A stretch of DNA of 64,000 nt from Mycetocola miduiensis (GTDB taxonomy: Bacteria; Actinomycetota; Actinomycetes; Actinomycetales; Microbacteriaceae): the NCBI RefSeq assembly GCF_900115155.1, contig NZ_FOVM01000001.1, positions 62,001-126,000 of the forward strand, written 5' to 3'. Each line of letters starts with the position of its first letter. Position 1 is the stretch's first letter. The translations under genes were made by a program, and so were the position numbers. Shown in pieces: positions 1-8,397 of the stretch. The notes below the pieces were generated by a model. It saw only the letters and a list, made by a program, of their open reading frames with translations, had not been told where the DNA came from and did no database searches.

Positions 1-333
1 TCACCGCCCCGCCGACGCCATCTGCCGGGTCGGCGGCGCTTTCGGTTTGGTGAGGGCAGCGGGCTGGCGGGCTTCCCCTCCCCCGGTCATCAGGAACTGG
101 GGTGGGAGCGACCTTTCGTACAGTCCATATACGTTCTGGACGGCTTCTTCCACCGACCCCCAGTACCCGACGAGTTCACGACGCGCGGGGTCTTCATGCC
201 AGGTGACCGCACGGAAATAGAGTTCGCGATCCGGGCCGAGCCGCAACCGGCGCACCACCGCGATCGGTCCCGTCGCTGCCGAATGCGTGACGACCCATTC
301 GACGGGCGTGGTGACGTGGGACAGGCCGGGCAT
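1..333 (-). CDS. hypothetical protein, 110 aa
   Basis: A complete small reading frame whose stop codon lies at the very first bases of the window. I do not recognise a family. The N-terminal half has a plausible globular composition with aromatic residues (TWHED, GYWGSVEEAV, VYGLYERS), and the last 30 residues are rich in Ala, Pro, Lys and Arg and probably disordered. There is no signal peptide or membrane segment. The gene lies 66 bases downstream of the VOC protein gene on the same strand and may share its transcript. Function unknown; coding status is supported by GC-rich third positions and the absence of a better frame. Confidence 0.6.
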   Translation of the reverse strand: MPGLSHVTTPVEWVVTHSAATGPIAVVRRLRLGPDRELYFRAVTWHEDPARRELVGYWGSVEEAVQNVYGLYERSLPPQFLMTGGGEARQPAALTKPKAPPTRQMASAGR

Positions 334-399
334 GACCCGAGAGTATGTCCAGCCGCCGACACCGGTCGGCGATTGGAGGCGACGCGTTGGCCGACGGGT

Positions 400-765
400 T
401 TACCTGCCGATCTGCTGCAGCGCCCAGGAGTTGCCATCGGGGTCGCTGAAGTATGCGTACAGAACGCCTCCCATGTCATTGATGCCTGACACTGCGACCC
501 CGTTGCCGATCAGCTTGTCCCGAGCCGCCTCGACATTGTCGACGACGAGGTGCAGGTTGCGTACGGGTGCCGCATCCGGCTCCCCAATGCCGACTCCGAT
601 CACGATGGAGCACGCTGACCCGGGAGGGGTCAACTGCACCACCCGCATCCCGTTGCCGTGCTCGATGTCGTGATCGACGTGGAAACCCACTTGATCTACA
701 TAGAATGCCTTGCTCCGATCGACGTCGGTCGACAGAAGCGGAACCAGTTCCAGTCTCATGTCCAT
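400..765 (-). CDS. VOC family (glyoxalase/bleomycin resistance-like) protein
   Basis: A 121-residue single-module vicinal oxygen chelate protein, of the cytosolic class that binds a metal ion and acts on small electrophilic substrates. The start of the module (MRLELVPLLSTDVDRSKAFY), the repeated beta-alpha-beta-beta-beta pattern (HLVVDNVEAARDKL) and the closing FSDPDGNSWALQQ are typical of the family. The reading frame extends upstream into the neighbouring gene, but the ATG at 763-765 follows that gene's stop at 770 by four bases, so coupled translation is likely. A second ATG lies at 757-759. The substrate cannot be read from the sequence. Confidence 0.85.
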   Translation of the reverse strand: MDMRLELVPLLSTDVDRSKAFYVDQVGFHVDHDIEHGNGMRVVQLTPPGSACSIVIGVGIGEPDAAPVRNLHLVVDNVEAARDKLIGNGVAVSGINDMGGVLYAYFSDPDGNSWALQQIGR

Positions 766-769
766 CTGG

Positions 770-1234
770 TCAGTACTCCCCTTTGAGCACGAAGAAGGAG
801 CCGCGGATGACACCGGCGAGCTTAGACTTCTGCCGCGCGAATTTGAACCGTGATGCCAGTTCCTCCGGGATCTCCATGCCTTCGGCGAGTTTGAATCCGA
901 CCGCTCGCTTGCCGCCGTCCTCGATGCTGTACATGACGTTGATCGACAACCCTGATTCGTAGAACACGTAGGTCATCCGCAGACCGTCGACCACGAAGTC
1001 CGTCGCTTCGAGCGGGCGGGAGCTGATCACGATGTCGCGCTCTTCCTTGAGGATGCGGCTCACCCGGTCGACCAGCTCAGGAACATCCTCTGCCGGTTCG
1101 ACACTGAAGACGTGGTCGTACTTGTTCCGGTAGTACCGTGCCTCGTTTGCTCGCAGCCCGGCGAGCGCCCCGGCGACCGGCGAGGATTCCAGCCCGTCGG
1201 GTGAAACGTCCTCGTAGTTCACGATGTACGGCAT
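770..1234 (-). CDS. hypothetical protein, 154 aa
   Basis: The ATG at 1232-1234 has a good ribosome site (AGGAG, six bases upstream). The frame stays open further upstream but would run through the tRNA-Thr gene, so the longer version is rejected. The protein is hydrophilic, without signal peptide or membrane segment. It has a charged middle (VDRVSRILKEERDIVISS) and a C-terminus rich in basic and aromatic residues (FKFARQKSKLAG). I do not recognise a family. It is the first gene of a small leftward set with the VOC protein, located immediately downstream of the tRNA-Thr terminator. Confidence 0.7.
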   Translation of the reverse strand: MPYIVNYEDVSPDGLESSPVAGALAGLRANEARYYRNKYDHVFSVEPAEDVPELVDRVSRILKEERDIVISSRPLEATDFVVDGLRMTYVFYESGLSINVMYSIEDGGKRAVGFKLAEGMEIPEELASRFKFARQKSKLAGVIRGSFFVLKGEY

Positions 1235-1295
1235 GGGCACTCCTGGCCAGTCGACGTAGGATCTACGATAACGCGACGCTCTCAGCCACACCCAC

Positions 1296-1319
1296 AAAAC
1301 CCCCTCAACGCGGAGGGGG
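1296..1319 (-). terminator. Rho-independent terminator of tRNA-Thr
   Basis: On the minus strand, CCCCCTC - six-base loop - GAGGGGG is followed directly by TTTT (1296-1299). It sits five bases after the CCA end of the leftward tRNA-Thr gene. Perfect 7-bp GC-rich stem plus U-tract. Confidence 0.85.
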
Positions 1320-1324
1320 TGAAA

Positions 1325-1400
1325 TGGAGCCGCCTGTGGGAATCGAACCCACGACCTTTTCATTACGAGTGAAACGCTCTGCCGACTGAGCTAAGGCGGC
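1325..1400 (-). tRNA. tRNA-Thr(CGT), copy 1
   Basis: A 76-nt cloverleaf with encoded CCA end. The acceptor stem is GCCGCCT/AGGCGGC, the D arm starts TAGCTCAGTCGGCAGAGC, the anticodon loop CTCGTAA gives anticodon CGT (reads ACG), and the T arm contains GGTTCGATTCC. The same 76 bases occur again at 9744-9819, so this gene is one arm of a direct repeat around the nucleoside-uptake operon. Confidence 0.97.
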
Positions 1401-1403
1401 GCG
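1325..1403. repeat. 79-bp direct repeat, left copy (tRNA-Thr)
   Basis: Positions 1325-1403 and 9744-9822 are identical over 79 bases. The identity covers the whole tRNA with CCA plus three upstream bases (GCG), and it ends sharply on both sides (A versus G at the 3' side, A versus T at the 5' side). The repeats stand in the same orientation and enclose 8.34 kb, as expected for an island inserted at, or bringing along, a tRNA gene. Confidence 0.9.
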
Positions 1404-1544
1404 ACCGAGACAAAGACTCGATTCATCGGGACTGATCAGGCCGCGTGAACGGCCGGTTTGATTGTCTCAAGCTCGATCGGGGTGAGACCCCTACGGGGAA
1501 ACACGCCCGTCGTACGGCAAAACAAACAGTCCTATGTCAACGCA

Positions 1545-1580
1545 GGAGCGGGGCGCCCCCAACTGGTCGCGCCCCGCTCC
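1545..1580 (-). terminator. strong stem-loop after the nucleoside hydrolase gene
   Basis: The 11-bp arms GGAGCGGGGCG (1545-1555) and CGCCCCGCTCC (1570-1580) are perfectly complementary. The hairpin sits 20 bases past the stop of the last gene of the leftward operon. No clear U-tract follows on the minus strand, so it may stabilise the 3' end rather than act as a classic terminator. Confidence 0.6.
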
Positions 1581-1600
1581 GAGATGTTCTACCGAACGGT

Positions 1601-2602
1601 CTAGGCCAGGCCCATTCCGATCGGGGCTGACAGCCGGTCAGCGAACAGCCGGCTCACCGCGACGCCGTCCACTTCGAGTGCGACATCCATGTTCGCCGTC
1701 AACTTCTTCGGGTTTGTGCGAAGCATCTCCTGACGACCGTTCGCGTTGTGAAGGTACATTTCACGCTCAATCGGCGTCTGGTTGTATTCAGCGGCGATGT
1801 GCAACGGGTAGGTCGTCATCAGGCTACGGTCGAACGCGTGCATCACAGTGAGCGGGTCATGCAGCCAGAGCGCGGTGTGCTCGGTCGGGATACCCACTGC
1901 TGTGTAGATCAGCTTCTCCTGCGGCGGCCACAGCTCGAAAATCCGCGCAGTGAGCTTCGCGATCGGGCTGTCTGACGCCTGAATGCGCGCAAGGTCCTCG
2001 TCCAGAAGCGGCGCACCGAGCGTCACGTCGATTGGAATCAGCGTCATTGGCATCTTTGAACGCAGGACCAGTTCGGCGGCGATCTTGTCGTTGTTGAAGT
2101 TGTATTCCTCGACAGGTGAGCGCCTGACGCCCTTGTCGTCCACAATCGGAACGACAACGCCGGCCATCATGATCAGCTCTTTGATGTTGTCGACTACGGC
2201 GGGTTCCTTGATGATCGCGTGGGCGATGTTGGACACCGTGCCCAGCGTGACCACCGTGATCTCACCCGGGTTGTTCATGATCGTTTCGATCATGAAGTCG
2301 ACGGCATGCTGATCGGAATACGTCGGCTCCTCGCCGGGCTCGAGGATTCCTTCGCCCTCGAATCCGAACATCAGCGACTCATCACGCATAGGCACGCCAA
2401 TGCCCTTGAACACCGGAATGTCGCTGCGGCCGGCAATCTCGAGTACCTTTACCGCGATCTGCGCGCGCAGATGGGTGTCTCCGTAGCAAACGGTGACTCC
2501 CTCGACCTGAAGCTCCGGGCTTTGGGCGGCGAACATTACGGCGACCGCGTCGTCGTAGTAGGTGCCGATGTCGGTGTCCAGGATGATTCGTGTCTTTTCC
2601 AT
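1601..2602 (-). CDS. nucleoside hydrolase (IunH-type)
   Basis: A 333-residue enzyme of the inosine-uridine-preferring nucleoside hydrolase family, which cleaves the N-glycosidic bond of ribonucleosides to give ribose and free base in the cytosol. The N-terminal aspartate cluster that holds the calcium ion is visible as DTDIGTYYDDA (residues 9-19). Other family marks are VTVCYGDTHLRAQ, VTLGTVSNIAHAI and the EYNFNND segment. The cluster is longer by two residues than the classic DxDPGxDD form and resembles the DTDIGTDVDD subfamily, with YY in place of DV. Start ATG at 2602 has a GGGAGG ribosome site. It is the last gene of the ribokinase-led operon, 93 bases after the binding protein, which supports nucleosides as the imported substrate. 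Confidence 0.9.
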   Translation of the reverse strand: MEKTRIILDTDIGTYYDDAVAVMFAAQSPELQVEGVTVCYGDTHLRAQIAVKVLEIAGRSDIPVFKGIGVPMRDESLMFGFEGEGILEPGEEPTYSDQHAVDFMIETIMNNPGEITVVTLGTVSNIAHAIIKEPAVVDNIKELIMMAGVVVPIVDDKGVRRSPVEEYNFNNDKIAAELVLRSKMPMTLIPIDVTLGAPLLDEDLARIQASDSPIAKLTARIFELWPPQEKLIYTAVGIPTEHTALWLHDPLTVMHAFDRSLMTTYPLHIAAEYNQTPIEREMYLHNANGRQEMLRTNPKKLTANMDVALEVDGVAVSRLFADRLSAPIGMGLA

Positions 2603-2695
2603 GGTTTTCCTCCCTTTCTTGGTGCGCGCCGGACGCCGTTCTTGGCGCCCGGCGCACGGGTTAGTTTGAACGTGCGGGGATGCCCATTACGGGCG

Positions 2696-3742
2696 TCAGA
2701 AGTTGTACTGGTCGATGTTTTCAAGGTCGAAGACGATGGGCTCCCCCGCCTGGACGATGCCGCCCTCTTCGACCGTGTACTCGCCGAGGTCCCCGGCCGT
2801 GAACGTGTCGCCAGCTTTCCCCGTGATGTCCCCGTCGAGCAGCGCGCGAATTGCGTAAGCCCCCACTCGCCCCATGTCTGCCGGGTCGAACAGCACGAAC
2901 TTCTTGATGGTGCCGTCCTCGAGGTAGGCCTTCGTCGCGTTCGGCATGCCGATGCCGGTCAGCGCGACATTGCCTGCGAACGAGGAACTGGAAATGTACC
3001 TGGCTGCCGAGGCGGTGCCGACCGTTGACGTTGAAATGATGCCGCTCAGTCCCGGCGTCTTCTGCAAGGCAGCGGCCGTCTTATCGAATGATTCCTGATC
3101 GTCGTCGTTGCCGTAGAACTTTTCTACGATCTCGATGCCCGGGTGAGAGTCGGCTATGTCCTTTTCGATGCCACTGATCCAGGCGTTCTGGTTCTTCGCG
3201 TTCGGCGACGCACCAAGAATCGCGATCTTACCTTCCTCACCGATCTGCTCGATCATGACGTCAACCATGGCCTTCGACAAGCTCATGTCCGGCACCGGGG
3301 AGACGAAAAGGTCCCGGTACTCAGGCTCGACGTCGGAATCGAAGGTGACGACCTTTGTGCCCGCTTCCCGCGCGGTGGTCAACGCTTGACCCAGCGCGCT
3401 GGGGTCGCTCGCAGACAGGATAATGCCGTTTCTGCCCTGCTGGGCGAGGGTGTTGATGAACGGTACCTGCGCGTCAGCCGCCCCAACCTGCGGGCCGACC
3501 GCGACATAGTCACCGTTGAGCTCCTTGACGGCTTCCTCGGCGCCCACTCCAGCCTGATCGAAGTACGGGTTAGCGAGCATCTTCGGCACGTAGCCGACGC
3601 TCAATGCCGTGGTGCCCTGGTCGGAAGATGAGGAGCCAGCCGCCGCTCCGGTGCAACCTGACAGCAATAGGACGGCGCTCATCGCACCTGCCGCGATTGC
3701 GGCAGCCCTCCACGTATTGCTCTTCTTTGAGTGTGCGGTCAT
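2696..3742 (-). CDS. ABC transporter sugar-binding lipoprotein (RhaS/LsrB-like)
   Basis: A 348-residue type-1 periplasmic-binding-fold lipoprotein. The signal peptide ends in the lipobox LLSG-C near residue 30, followed by an AAAGSSSSDQ linker. The mature part opens with LSVGYVPKMLANPYF and ends with FDLENIDQYNF, an ending typical of the rhamnose (RhaS) and autoinducer-2 (LsrB) branch. It would capture the substrate outside the membrane for the two permeases and the ATPase. The ATG overlaps the TAA of the preceding permease (TAATG), so translation is coupled. The neighbouring nucleoside hydrolase and ribokinase suggest a ribonucleoside or ribose ligand; this is inference, since RhaS-like proteins bind several sugars. 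Confidence 0.88.
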   Translation of the reverse strand: MTAHSKKSNTWRAAAIAAGAMSAVLLLSGCTGAAAGSSSSDQGTTALSVGYVPKMLANPYFDQAGVGAEEAVKELNGDYVAVGPQVGAADAQVPFINTLAQQGRNGIILSASDPSALGQALTTAREAGTKVVTFDSDVEPEYRDLFVSPVPDMSLSKAMVDVMIEQIGEEGKIAILGASPNAKNQNAWISGIEKDIADSHPGIEIVEKFYGNDDDQESFDKTAAALQKTPGLSGIISTSTVGTASAARYISSSSFAGNVALTGIGMPNATKAYLEDGTIKKFVLFDPADMGRVGAYAIRALLDGDITGKAGDTFTAGDLGEYTVEEGGIVQAGEPIVFDLENIDQYNF

Positions 3743-4827
3743 TATTTTCCCTTTCGGTGTTGTGACTCTTCCGCCCGCATAGGCGTAGAGGTTTTTCGTC
3801 GCGCATGCGCGACCGTTTGAGTGATGGCAGTGAAGGCAAGCGGCACGGCGACGGATACAACGAGGAGTCCGCCCACCGCGATATTTATGACGTCCGACGA
3901 GTAGTTCATGAAACGCAATACGCTCTGGACCAGCCCGATCAGCAGTACACCCGCCACTACCCCGACGATCCGTCCCCGACCTCCGAAGATGGACACGCCA
4001 CCAAGAACGACGCCAGCGATGACAGCGAGCTCGAGACCAGCGGCGTTATCGCCCCTCGCACTGCCGTAGCGGAATGTGTAGTAGGCGCCGACGAGCCCCG
4101 CCAGCAGCCCGCTAAGGAGGAACAGTGTGAACTTCACACGGACCGTACGCACTCCGGAGAATCTTGCGGTGTCGATTCCCTGACCGGTTGCATACACGGA
4201 TCGGCCGAATGGCGTGAAGTGCAGCATGACTGCGAATAGAACGATAGCTACCAGCACCGCGAACATGACCAGCGGGAAGCCTGTGCCGGGGACATTCGCG
4301 TTCGCGAGTGACTTCAGTTCGACCGGGAAGTTCGTGATCGAGTCAGTTCCGAGAATGCCGATCGAGATACCGCGAAACAACGCCAGAGTACCAATCGTGA
4401 CGGCGAGAGACGGCAACTGCAGCACCGCTACCAGGAAGCCGTTCACTAAGCCGACGAGAAGTCCAGAGAGGACACCAGCGAGGATAGCCCCTTGGATTGG
4501 AACCCCTTCGGCAAACAGCCACCCGATGACCACGTTGCTGAACCCGACCGCGCTCGCTACCGAGAGGTCAATCTCGCCCGACACCAGGATGAGGGTGACG
4601 GGAAGCGCGCAAAGCAGGATCGGCGTTACGTCGAGCAGCAGATAGCTGAGAGTTAGAGGCGTGGCGAAACGAGGAATGGACGCCGCCGCAATGATCGAAA
4701 CGACCACCACCGAGAGGATAATCATGGCCTCATGGGTCAACAGGGTGCGCCGCCACAACGGTAACGCATGGGTGAGGTAGGTCCGCGTCCCGGACGTTGC
4801 CGACGCGGTGAAGGCGACTTCAGTCAT
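3742..4827 (-). CDS. sugar ABC transporter permease (RbsC/RhaP family)
   Basis: A 361-residue integral membrane protein of the branched-chain amino acid/ribose permease family (BPD_transp_2). Hydrophobic helices alternate with the family motifs GEIDLSVASAVGFSNVV (near residue 85) and the conserved AVIAGVVLGGVSIFGGRGRIVG in the C-terminal half. The N-terminus (to about residue 30) is cytoplasmic and the C-terminus is basic. It forms the channel with the second permease. The start at 4827 has GGGAGAAAG upstream and overlaps the preceding permease gene by eight bases, so the operon is tightly coupled. Two different permeases per transporter is the arrangement of Lsr and Rha systems rather than of Rbs, which uses one. 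Confidence 0.9.
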   Translation of the reverse strand: MTEVAFTASATSGTRTYLTHALPLWRRTLLTHEAMIILSVVVVSIIAAASIPRFATPLTLSYLLLDVTPILLCALPVTLILVSGEIDLSVASAVGFSNVVIGWLFAEGVPIQGAILAGVLSGLLVGLVNGFLVAVLQLPSLAVTIGTLALFRGISIGILGTDSITNFPVELKSLANANVPGTGFPLVMFAVLVAIVLFAVMLHFTPFGRSVYATGQGIDTARFSGVRTVRVKFTLFLLSGLLAGLVGAYYTFRYGSARGDNAAGLELAVIAGVVLGGVSIFGGRGRIVGVVAGVLLIGLVQSVLRFMNYSSDVINIAVGGLLVVSVAVPLAFTAITQTVAHARRKTSTPMRAEESQHRKGK

Positions 4828-5854
4828 TTTCTTTCTCCCTGATTTCGGACAGCTTCCTGGCGTGTCTGAGCGCGAGAAGCCGATCGAGCACGATCGCCCC
4901 GAGGATGAGGAGACCTACCACGGCTCGCTGCCAGAAATCTGGCACCCCAAGAATGGGTAGCGCGCGGTTGATGGTTACGAGCAGCACGGCGCCGATCGCG
5001 GCACCCCACACGGTGCCGGATCCCCCGAATATCGCAACGCCCCCGAGCACAGCTGCAGCCACAGCGCTCAATTCGAGTCCGCTGCCGGCCTGGGAGTCCA
5101 CGGCCCCATAGCGCGCGGCGTACATGAATCCAGCGAGCCCGGCGATCGCGCCGCTTGCGACCAGTGCCATAAACACCCGCCGCTTGCTGGGCAGCCCGAG
5201 CAGGGTCGCCGCGAACGGCGCCGAGCCGATGGCGTAAAGCTCCCGAGCGCTGGGTCGGCTGCGCATGTACCAGGTCACAGCCACAACGATTACTAGGGCG
5301 ATGATCATCAGGTTAGGGATGCCGAGTAAGGAGCCGACTCCGAACTCGAGGAACTCTTTCGGCATGTTCACCGCGCTGACCACCTTGCCATCGGCCCACA
5401 GCACGTTCAACCCTCGGTAGATGTAGAGGGTGCCTAGCGTGACCACGAGCGCCGGAGCGCCGAGCACGGCGATCAGGACGCCGTTCACGGAGCCGAGAAC
5501 GGCACCGAGTACCACCGCACCGACGGCGACGAGCCAGAGCGGCAGTCCGGGATTGTTCGCGAGCGTGCTGGCCGACAGCCAAGCGCCGAGACCGAGGATT
5601 GACGCGACGGACAGGTCGATATTCCGAGTGATCAAGACGACCGCCTGCGCCACCGCCAAGGGCACAAGAATGGACGGTGTCAGCAACAGATCGCGCACTC
5701 CGTCGGGTCCAAACAGGAAGCTCGGGTTCTGCAGCGTGGCGACGAGGATCAGCAACGCCAATACGATCACAACCGCCGACTCGCGGGAGGCAAGTACCGC
5801 GGCGAAGCGCTGTCCTGCGGTCAGCTGAGACGGACGGGTCTGAATCGCGCTCAT
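4820..5854 (-). CDS. sugar ABC transporter permease (RbsC/RhaQ family)
   Basis: A 344-residue membrane protein homologous to its neighbour. It carries ITRNIDLSVASILGLGAW (about residues 75-92), SVNGVLIAVLGAPALVVTLG and the closing AVAAAVLGGVAIFGGSGTVWG typical of the family. It is predicted to pair with the other permease as a heterodimeric channel driven by the two-domain ATPase. The ATG at 5854 overlaps the TGA of the ATPase gene by four bases. The C-terminal tail is charged (ARKLSEIREKEND). Confidence 0.9.
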   Translation of the reverse strand: MSAIQTRPSQLTAGQRFAAVLASRESAVVIVLALLILVATLQNPSFLFGPDGVRDLLLTPSILVPLAVAQAVVLITRNIDLSVASILGLGAWLSASTLANNPGLPLWLVAVGAVVLGAVLGSVNGVLIAVLGAPALVVTLGTLYIYRGLNVLWADGKVVSAVNMPKEFLEFGVGSLLGIPNLMIIALVIVVAVTWYMRSRPSARELYAIGSAPFAATLLGLPSKRRVFMALVASGAIAGLAGFMYAARYGAVDSQAGSGLELSAVAAAVLGGVAIFGGSGTVWGAAIGAVLLVTINRALPILGVPDFWQRAVVGLLILGAIVLDRLLALRHARKLSEIREKEND

Positions 5855-7383
5855 GCTTTTACCGCTTCACTGTGAGTGGCCGCATACATGACGCTCTCTG
5901 CGTCTGCGTCCTCGTGCGACAGCTCTGCCGTGATTCGTCCTTCGCGCATGACGAGCACGCGATCGGCCATACCCAGCACCTCGGGCAAATCGGAGGAGAT
6001 CATAAGGATGCCCATGCCCGCATGTGTCAGATCAGCCAAGATCTGGTGCACCTCTGCCTTTGTGCCGACGTCGATGCCACGTGTCGGCTCGTCAACTATT
6101 AAGACGCGAGGTGATGCAGCCAACCATTTAGCGAGCACGATCTTTTGCTGGTTGCCGCCCGACAAAGTGCCGGCTGGGGTGTCGAGCGCACGCGCCTTAA
6201 CCTGAAGCCTGGACAACCAGGTTCGCGCGAGCGAGTTCTCGCGCGAATCCGTGATGATGCCAAGGCGAGCCAGCATACGGCGAACTGCAAGAGCCGCGTT
6301 CCTGCTCAGACCGAACTCGAGGATCAGGCCCTGATGGCGTCTGTCCTCCGGGACGAAACCGAGCCCCAAGCCCATCGCGTGGAGGGGGTCGTGCCTTCGC
6401 ACCGGAGTGCCGTCGAGTTCGACCGTCCCAGAGTCGTAGCGGTCGACTCCGAAGATTGCACGCGCGACCTCGCTCCTTCCCGCGCCCACGAGTCCGGCAA
6501 GGCCGACGATCTCGCCGGCGCGCACCTCGAAGTCGATGTCGTGAAAGACACCGAGCGACGTGAGTTCATGCACCTTCAATAGGGTGTTGCCGTGGGTGCG
6601 CTCCCCTCGCGGATAGAGCGAGTCAACATCCCGACCCACCATCTGCCTCACGACGTCGCGCTCGGTGGTCTCGGCCAGCGGGGAGGTCGAAACGTAGGCG
6701 CCGTCACGCATAACGGTGACGGTGTCGCACAGGTCCCAGACCTCTTCAAATCGGTGCGAGATGAACAGAATAGCTCGCCCCTCATCTCTGAGCGATCGAG
6801 TGATCGCGAACAGCCGACGTACCTCCTCGGGGCTGAGTGCGGCGGTGGGCTCATCCATGATGAGAACACGGGCGTCCATTGATATTGCCTTGGCGATCTC
6901 AATGATCTGCTGGTCCGCAATCGAAAGACCGTCCGCAATCCGGTCCGGATCGATATGCACACCCAGTCGGTCGAAGAGTGCCCGCGCCTCTCGACGCATA
7001 CGCTTGCGGTCCACGTTTCCGGACCGGCTTGTTGGCAGGCGGCCCATGAAAATGTTCTCGGTCACCGAAAGATGCGGCAGCATCGTCGGCTCCTGGTACA
7101 CAACTGCGACACCCGCCGCCTTTGCGTCTGCAGTTGTCTTGAATGACACAGGGTTACCGGCGAGTGAGAGCGTTCCCGCGTCGGGCAAGTACAAGCCAGC
7201 GATGATCTTAACCAAGGTTGACTTGCCCGCGCCGTTCTCGCCCATCAGTGCATGCACGGAGTGATAGCGCAGCCTCAGCTCGCCGTCACGCAGCGCGACC
7301 ACGGCACCGAAGGACTTCGTCACTCCGGTCATCTCAAGGGCAATCGCCATGCCTGGCGAGCTGGTTGATTCTTCATTGAACAC
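5851..7383 (-). CDS. sugar ABC transporter ATP-binding protein, two-domain
   Basis: A 510-residue ATPase with two tandem ABC domains, as in RbsA, LsrA and RhaT. Domain 1 has Walker A GENGAGKST and the Walker B MDEPTAAL; domain 2 has Walker B VDEPTRGIDVG, signature LSGGNQQK and a degenerate Walker A region (GLVGAGRSE), the normal asymmetry of this class. It energises import through the two permeases. The GTG start at 7383 has a clear AGGAGA ribosome site about eight bases upstream; an in-frame ATG lies 11 codons later. It follows the LacI gene by 18 bases within the operon. Confidence 0.92.
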   Translation of the reverse strand: MFNEESTSSPGMAIALEMTGVTKSFGAVVALRDGELRLRYHSVHALMGENGAGKSTLVKIIAGLYLPDAGTLSLAGNPVSFKTTADAKAAGVAVVYQEPTMLPHLSVTENIFMGRLPTSRSGNVDRKRMRREARALFDRLGVHIDPDRIADGLSIADQQIIEIAKAISMDARVLIMDEPTAALSPEEVRRLFAITRSLRDEGRAILFISHRFEEVWDLCDTVTVMRDGAYVSTSPLAETTERDVVRQMVGRDVDSLYPRGERTHGNTLLKVHELTSLGVFHDIDFEVRAGEIVGLAGLVGAGRSEVARAIFGVDRYDSGTVELDGTPVRRHDPLHAMGLGLGFVPEDRRHQGLILEFGLSRNAALAVRRMLARLGIITDSRENSLARTWLSRLQVKARALDTPAGTLSGGNQQKIVLAKWLAASPRVLIVDEPTRGIDVGTKAEVHQILADLTHAGMGILMISSDLPEVLGMADRVLVMREGRITAELSHEDADAESVMYAATHSEAVKA

Positions 7384-7401
7384 GTTGTAGTTCTCCTGGT
7401 G

Positions 7402-8397
7402 TTAGTCGGGCGTACATCCACATGAGCGGCCGATAATAAGCTCCGTGGGGACCCCCCAGTGGAGTTCGGCTTGGGCGTCCTCGAATAGCCGACGCAGAGT
7501 CGCTTGGGCGATGACGTCGCTCGGCTGCCGAACCGTTGTCAGCGAGGGCTTCAGAACCGACGCTTGCTTGGTGCCGTCGATGCTGACAGTCGCAAGACGC
7601 TCAGGCACAGAGATGCCGTCGGCGAGGGCGGCGGCAATCAGGCCGCGCGCCTGGTCATCGCTCGCACAGAAAACCGCCCGCGGGAGGTTGGGGAGTTCCT
7701 TGAGCCGCTCCCATGCTGTTGCCCCCCCTGCGTATGAGTACGGTGAACGCAGCGTCGCCACCGGTTCGAGGCCGGCGCGCCCCATGGCGCGGCGGAATCC
7801 CTCAAGGCGATCGTCGCTGACAAAGGTGCTTTCCATGCCAGTCAGGCACGCGATGCCGTCATAGCCGTGCCCGATCAGATGGGCTGTGGCCGTCTCGGCG
7901 GCTTCCGCATGGTCGATACTGACCGATCGGATAAGCGCATGCGGGTTGGGTCGGTCCACGACCACGACCGGAATACCCTCATCAAGTGCGGGTTGCAGCG
8001 ACAACTGCTTACTCACCCCGATGACAACCACGCCGTCCACTCTGTGGCGGACAAAGCTCGACACATACGCAGCCTCACGGCGACGATCCTCGGCAGAGTT
8101 GCCGATGAACACTAGCCTGCCGGTCTGCAGGGCGGCTTCCTCAACAGCTGTTGCGAGTTCAGAGAAGAAGCTGCTGTCGAGATTCGGCACAATCATGCCC
8201 GTTGTTCCAGTTCCGCTGCCCGCAAGCGACCGCGCGATGGGGCTTGGCTCGTACCCGAGCTCCTTAATGGCCGCGAGCACCCGCTGCCTGCGTTCTGGGC
8301 TCACGTTGCGCGGCCCCCCGTTGATCACATAGCTCACGACCGCCGCTGAAGTGCCCGCCAGACGGGCCACGTCGTCCCGACTCACCCTTTTCACCAT
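7402..8397 (-). CDS. LacI family transcriptional regulator
   Basis: A 331-residue regulator with an N-terminal helix-turn-helix (VSRDDVARLAGTSAAVVSYV, roughly residues 4-23), the hinge-helix region SPIARSLAGSGT, and a C-terminal periplasmic-binding-like effector domain (MIVPNLDSSFFSELA onward). It most probably represses the operon it lies in and is released by the imported sugar or its phosphate. The ATG at 8397 shares one base with the ribokinase stop (TGATG); a GTG one codon earlier is also possible. The likely operator is the palindrome at 9340-9351 next to the operon promoter. Confidence 0.92.
   Translation of the reverse strand: MVKRVSRDDVARLAGTSAAVVSYVINGGPRNVSPERRQRVLAAIKELGYEPSPIARSLAGSGTGTTGMIVPNLDSSFFSELATAVEEAALQTGRLVFIGNSAEDRRREAAYVSSFVRHRVDGVVVIGVSKQLSLQPALDEGIPVVVVDRPNPHALIRSVSIDHAEAAETATAHLIGHGYDGIACLTGMESTFVSDDRLEGFRRAMGRAGLEPVATLRSPYSYAGGATAWERLKELPNLPRAVFCASDDQARGLIAAALADGISVPERLATVSIDGTKQASVLKPSLTTVRQPSDVIAQATLRRLFEDAQAELHWGVPTELIIGRSCGCTPD

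Noticed and set aside
1235-1363. An upstream extension of the hypothetical gene at 770
   Set aside because: It would run through the tRNA-Thr terminator and part of the tRNA; the internal ATG has a good ribosome site.
2219-3028. A 269-codon rightward open frame opposite the nucleoside hydrolase
   Set aside because: It is antisense to two well-supported operon genes and shows no recognisable domain.
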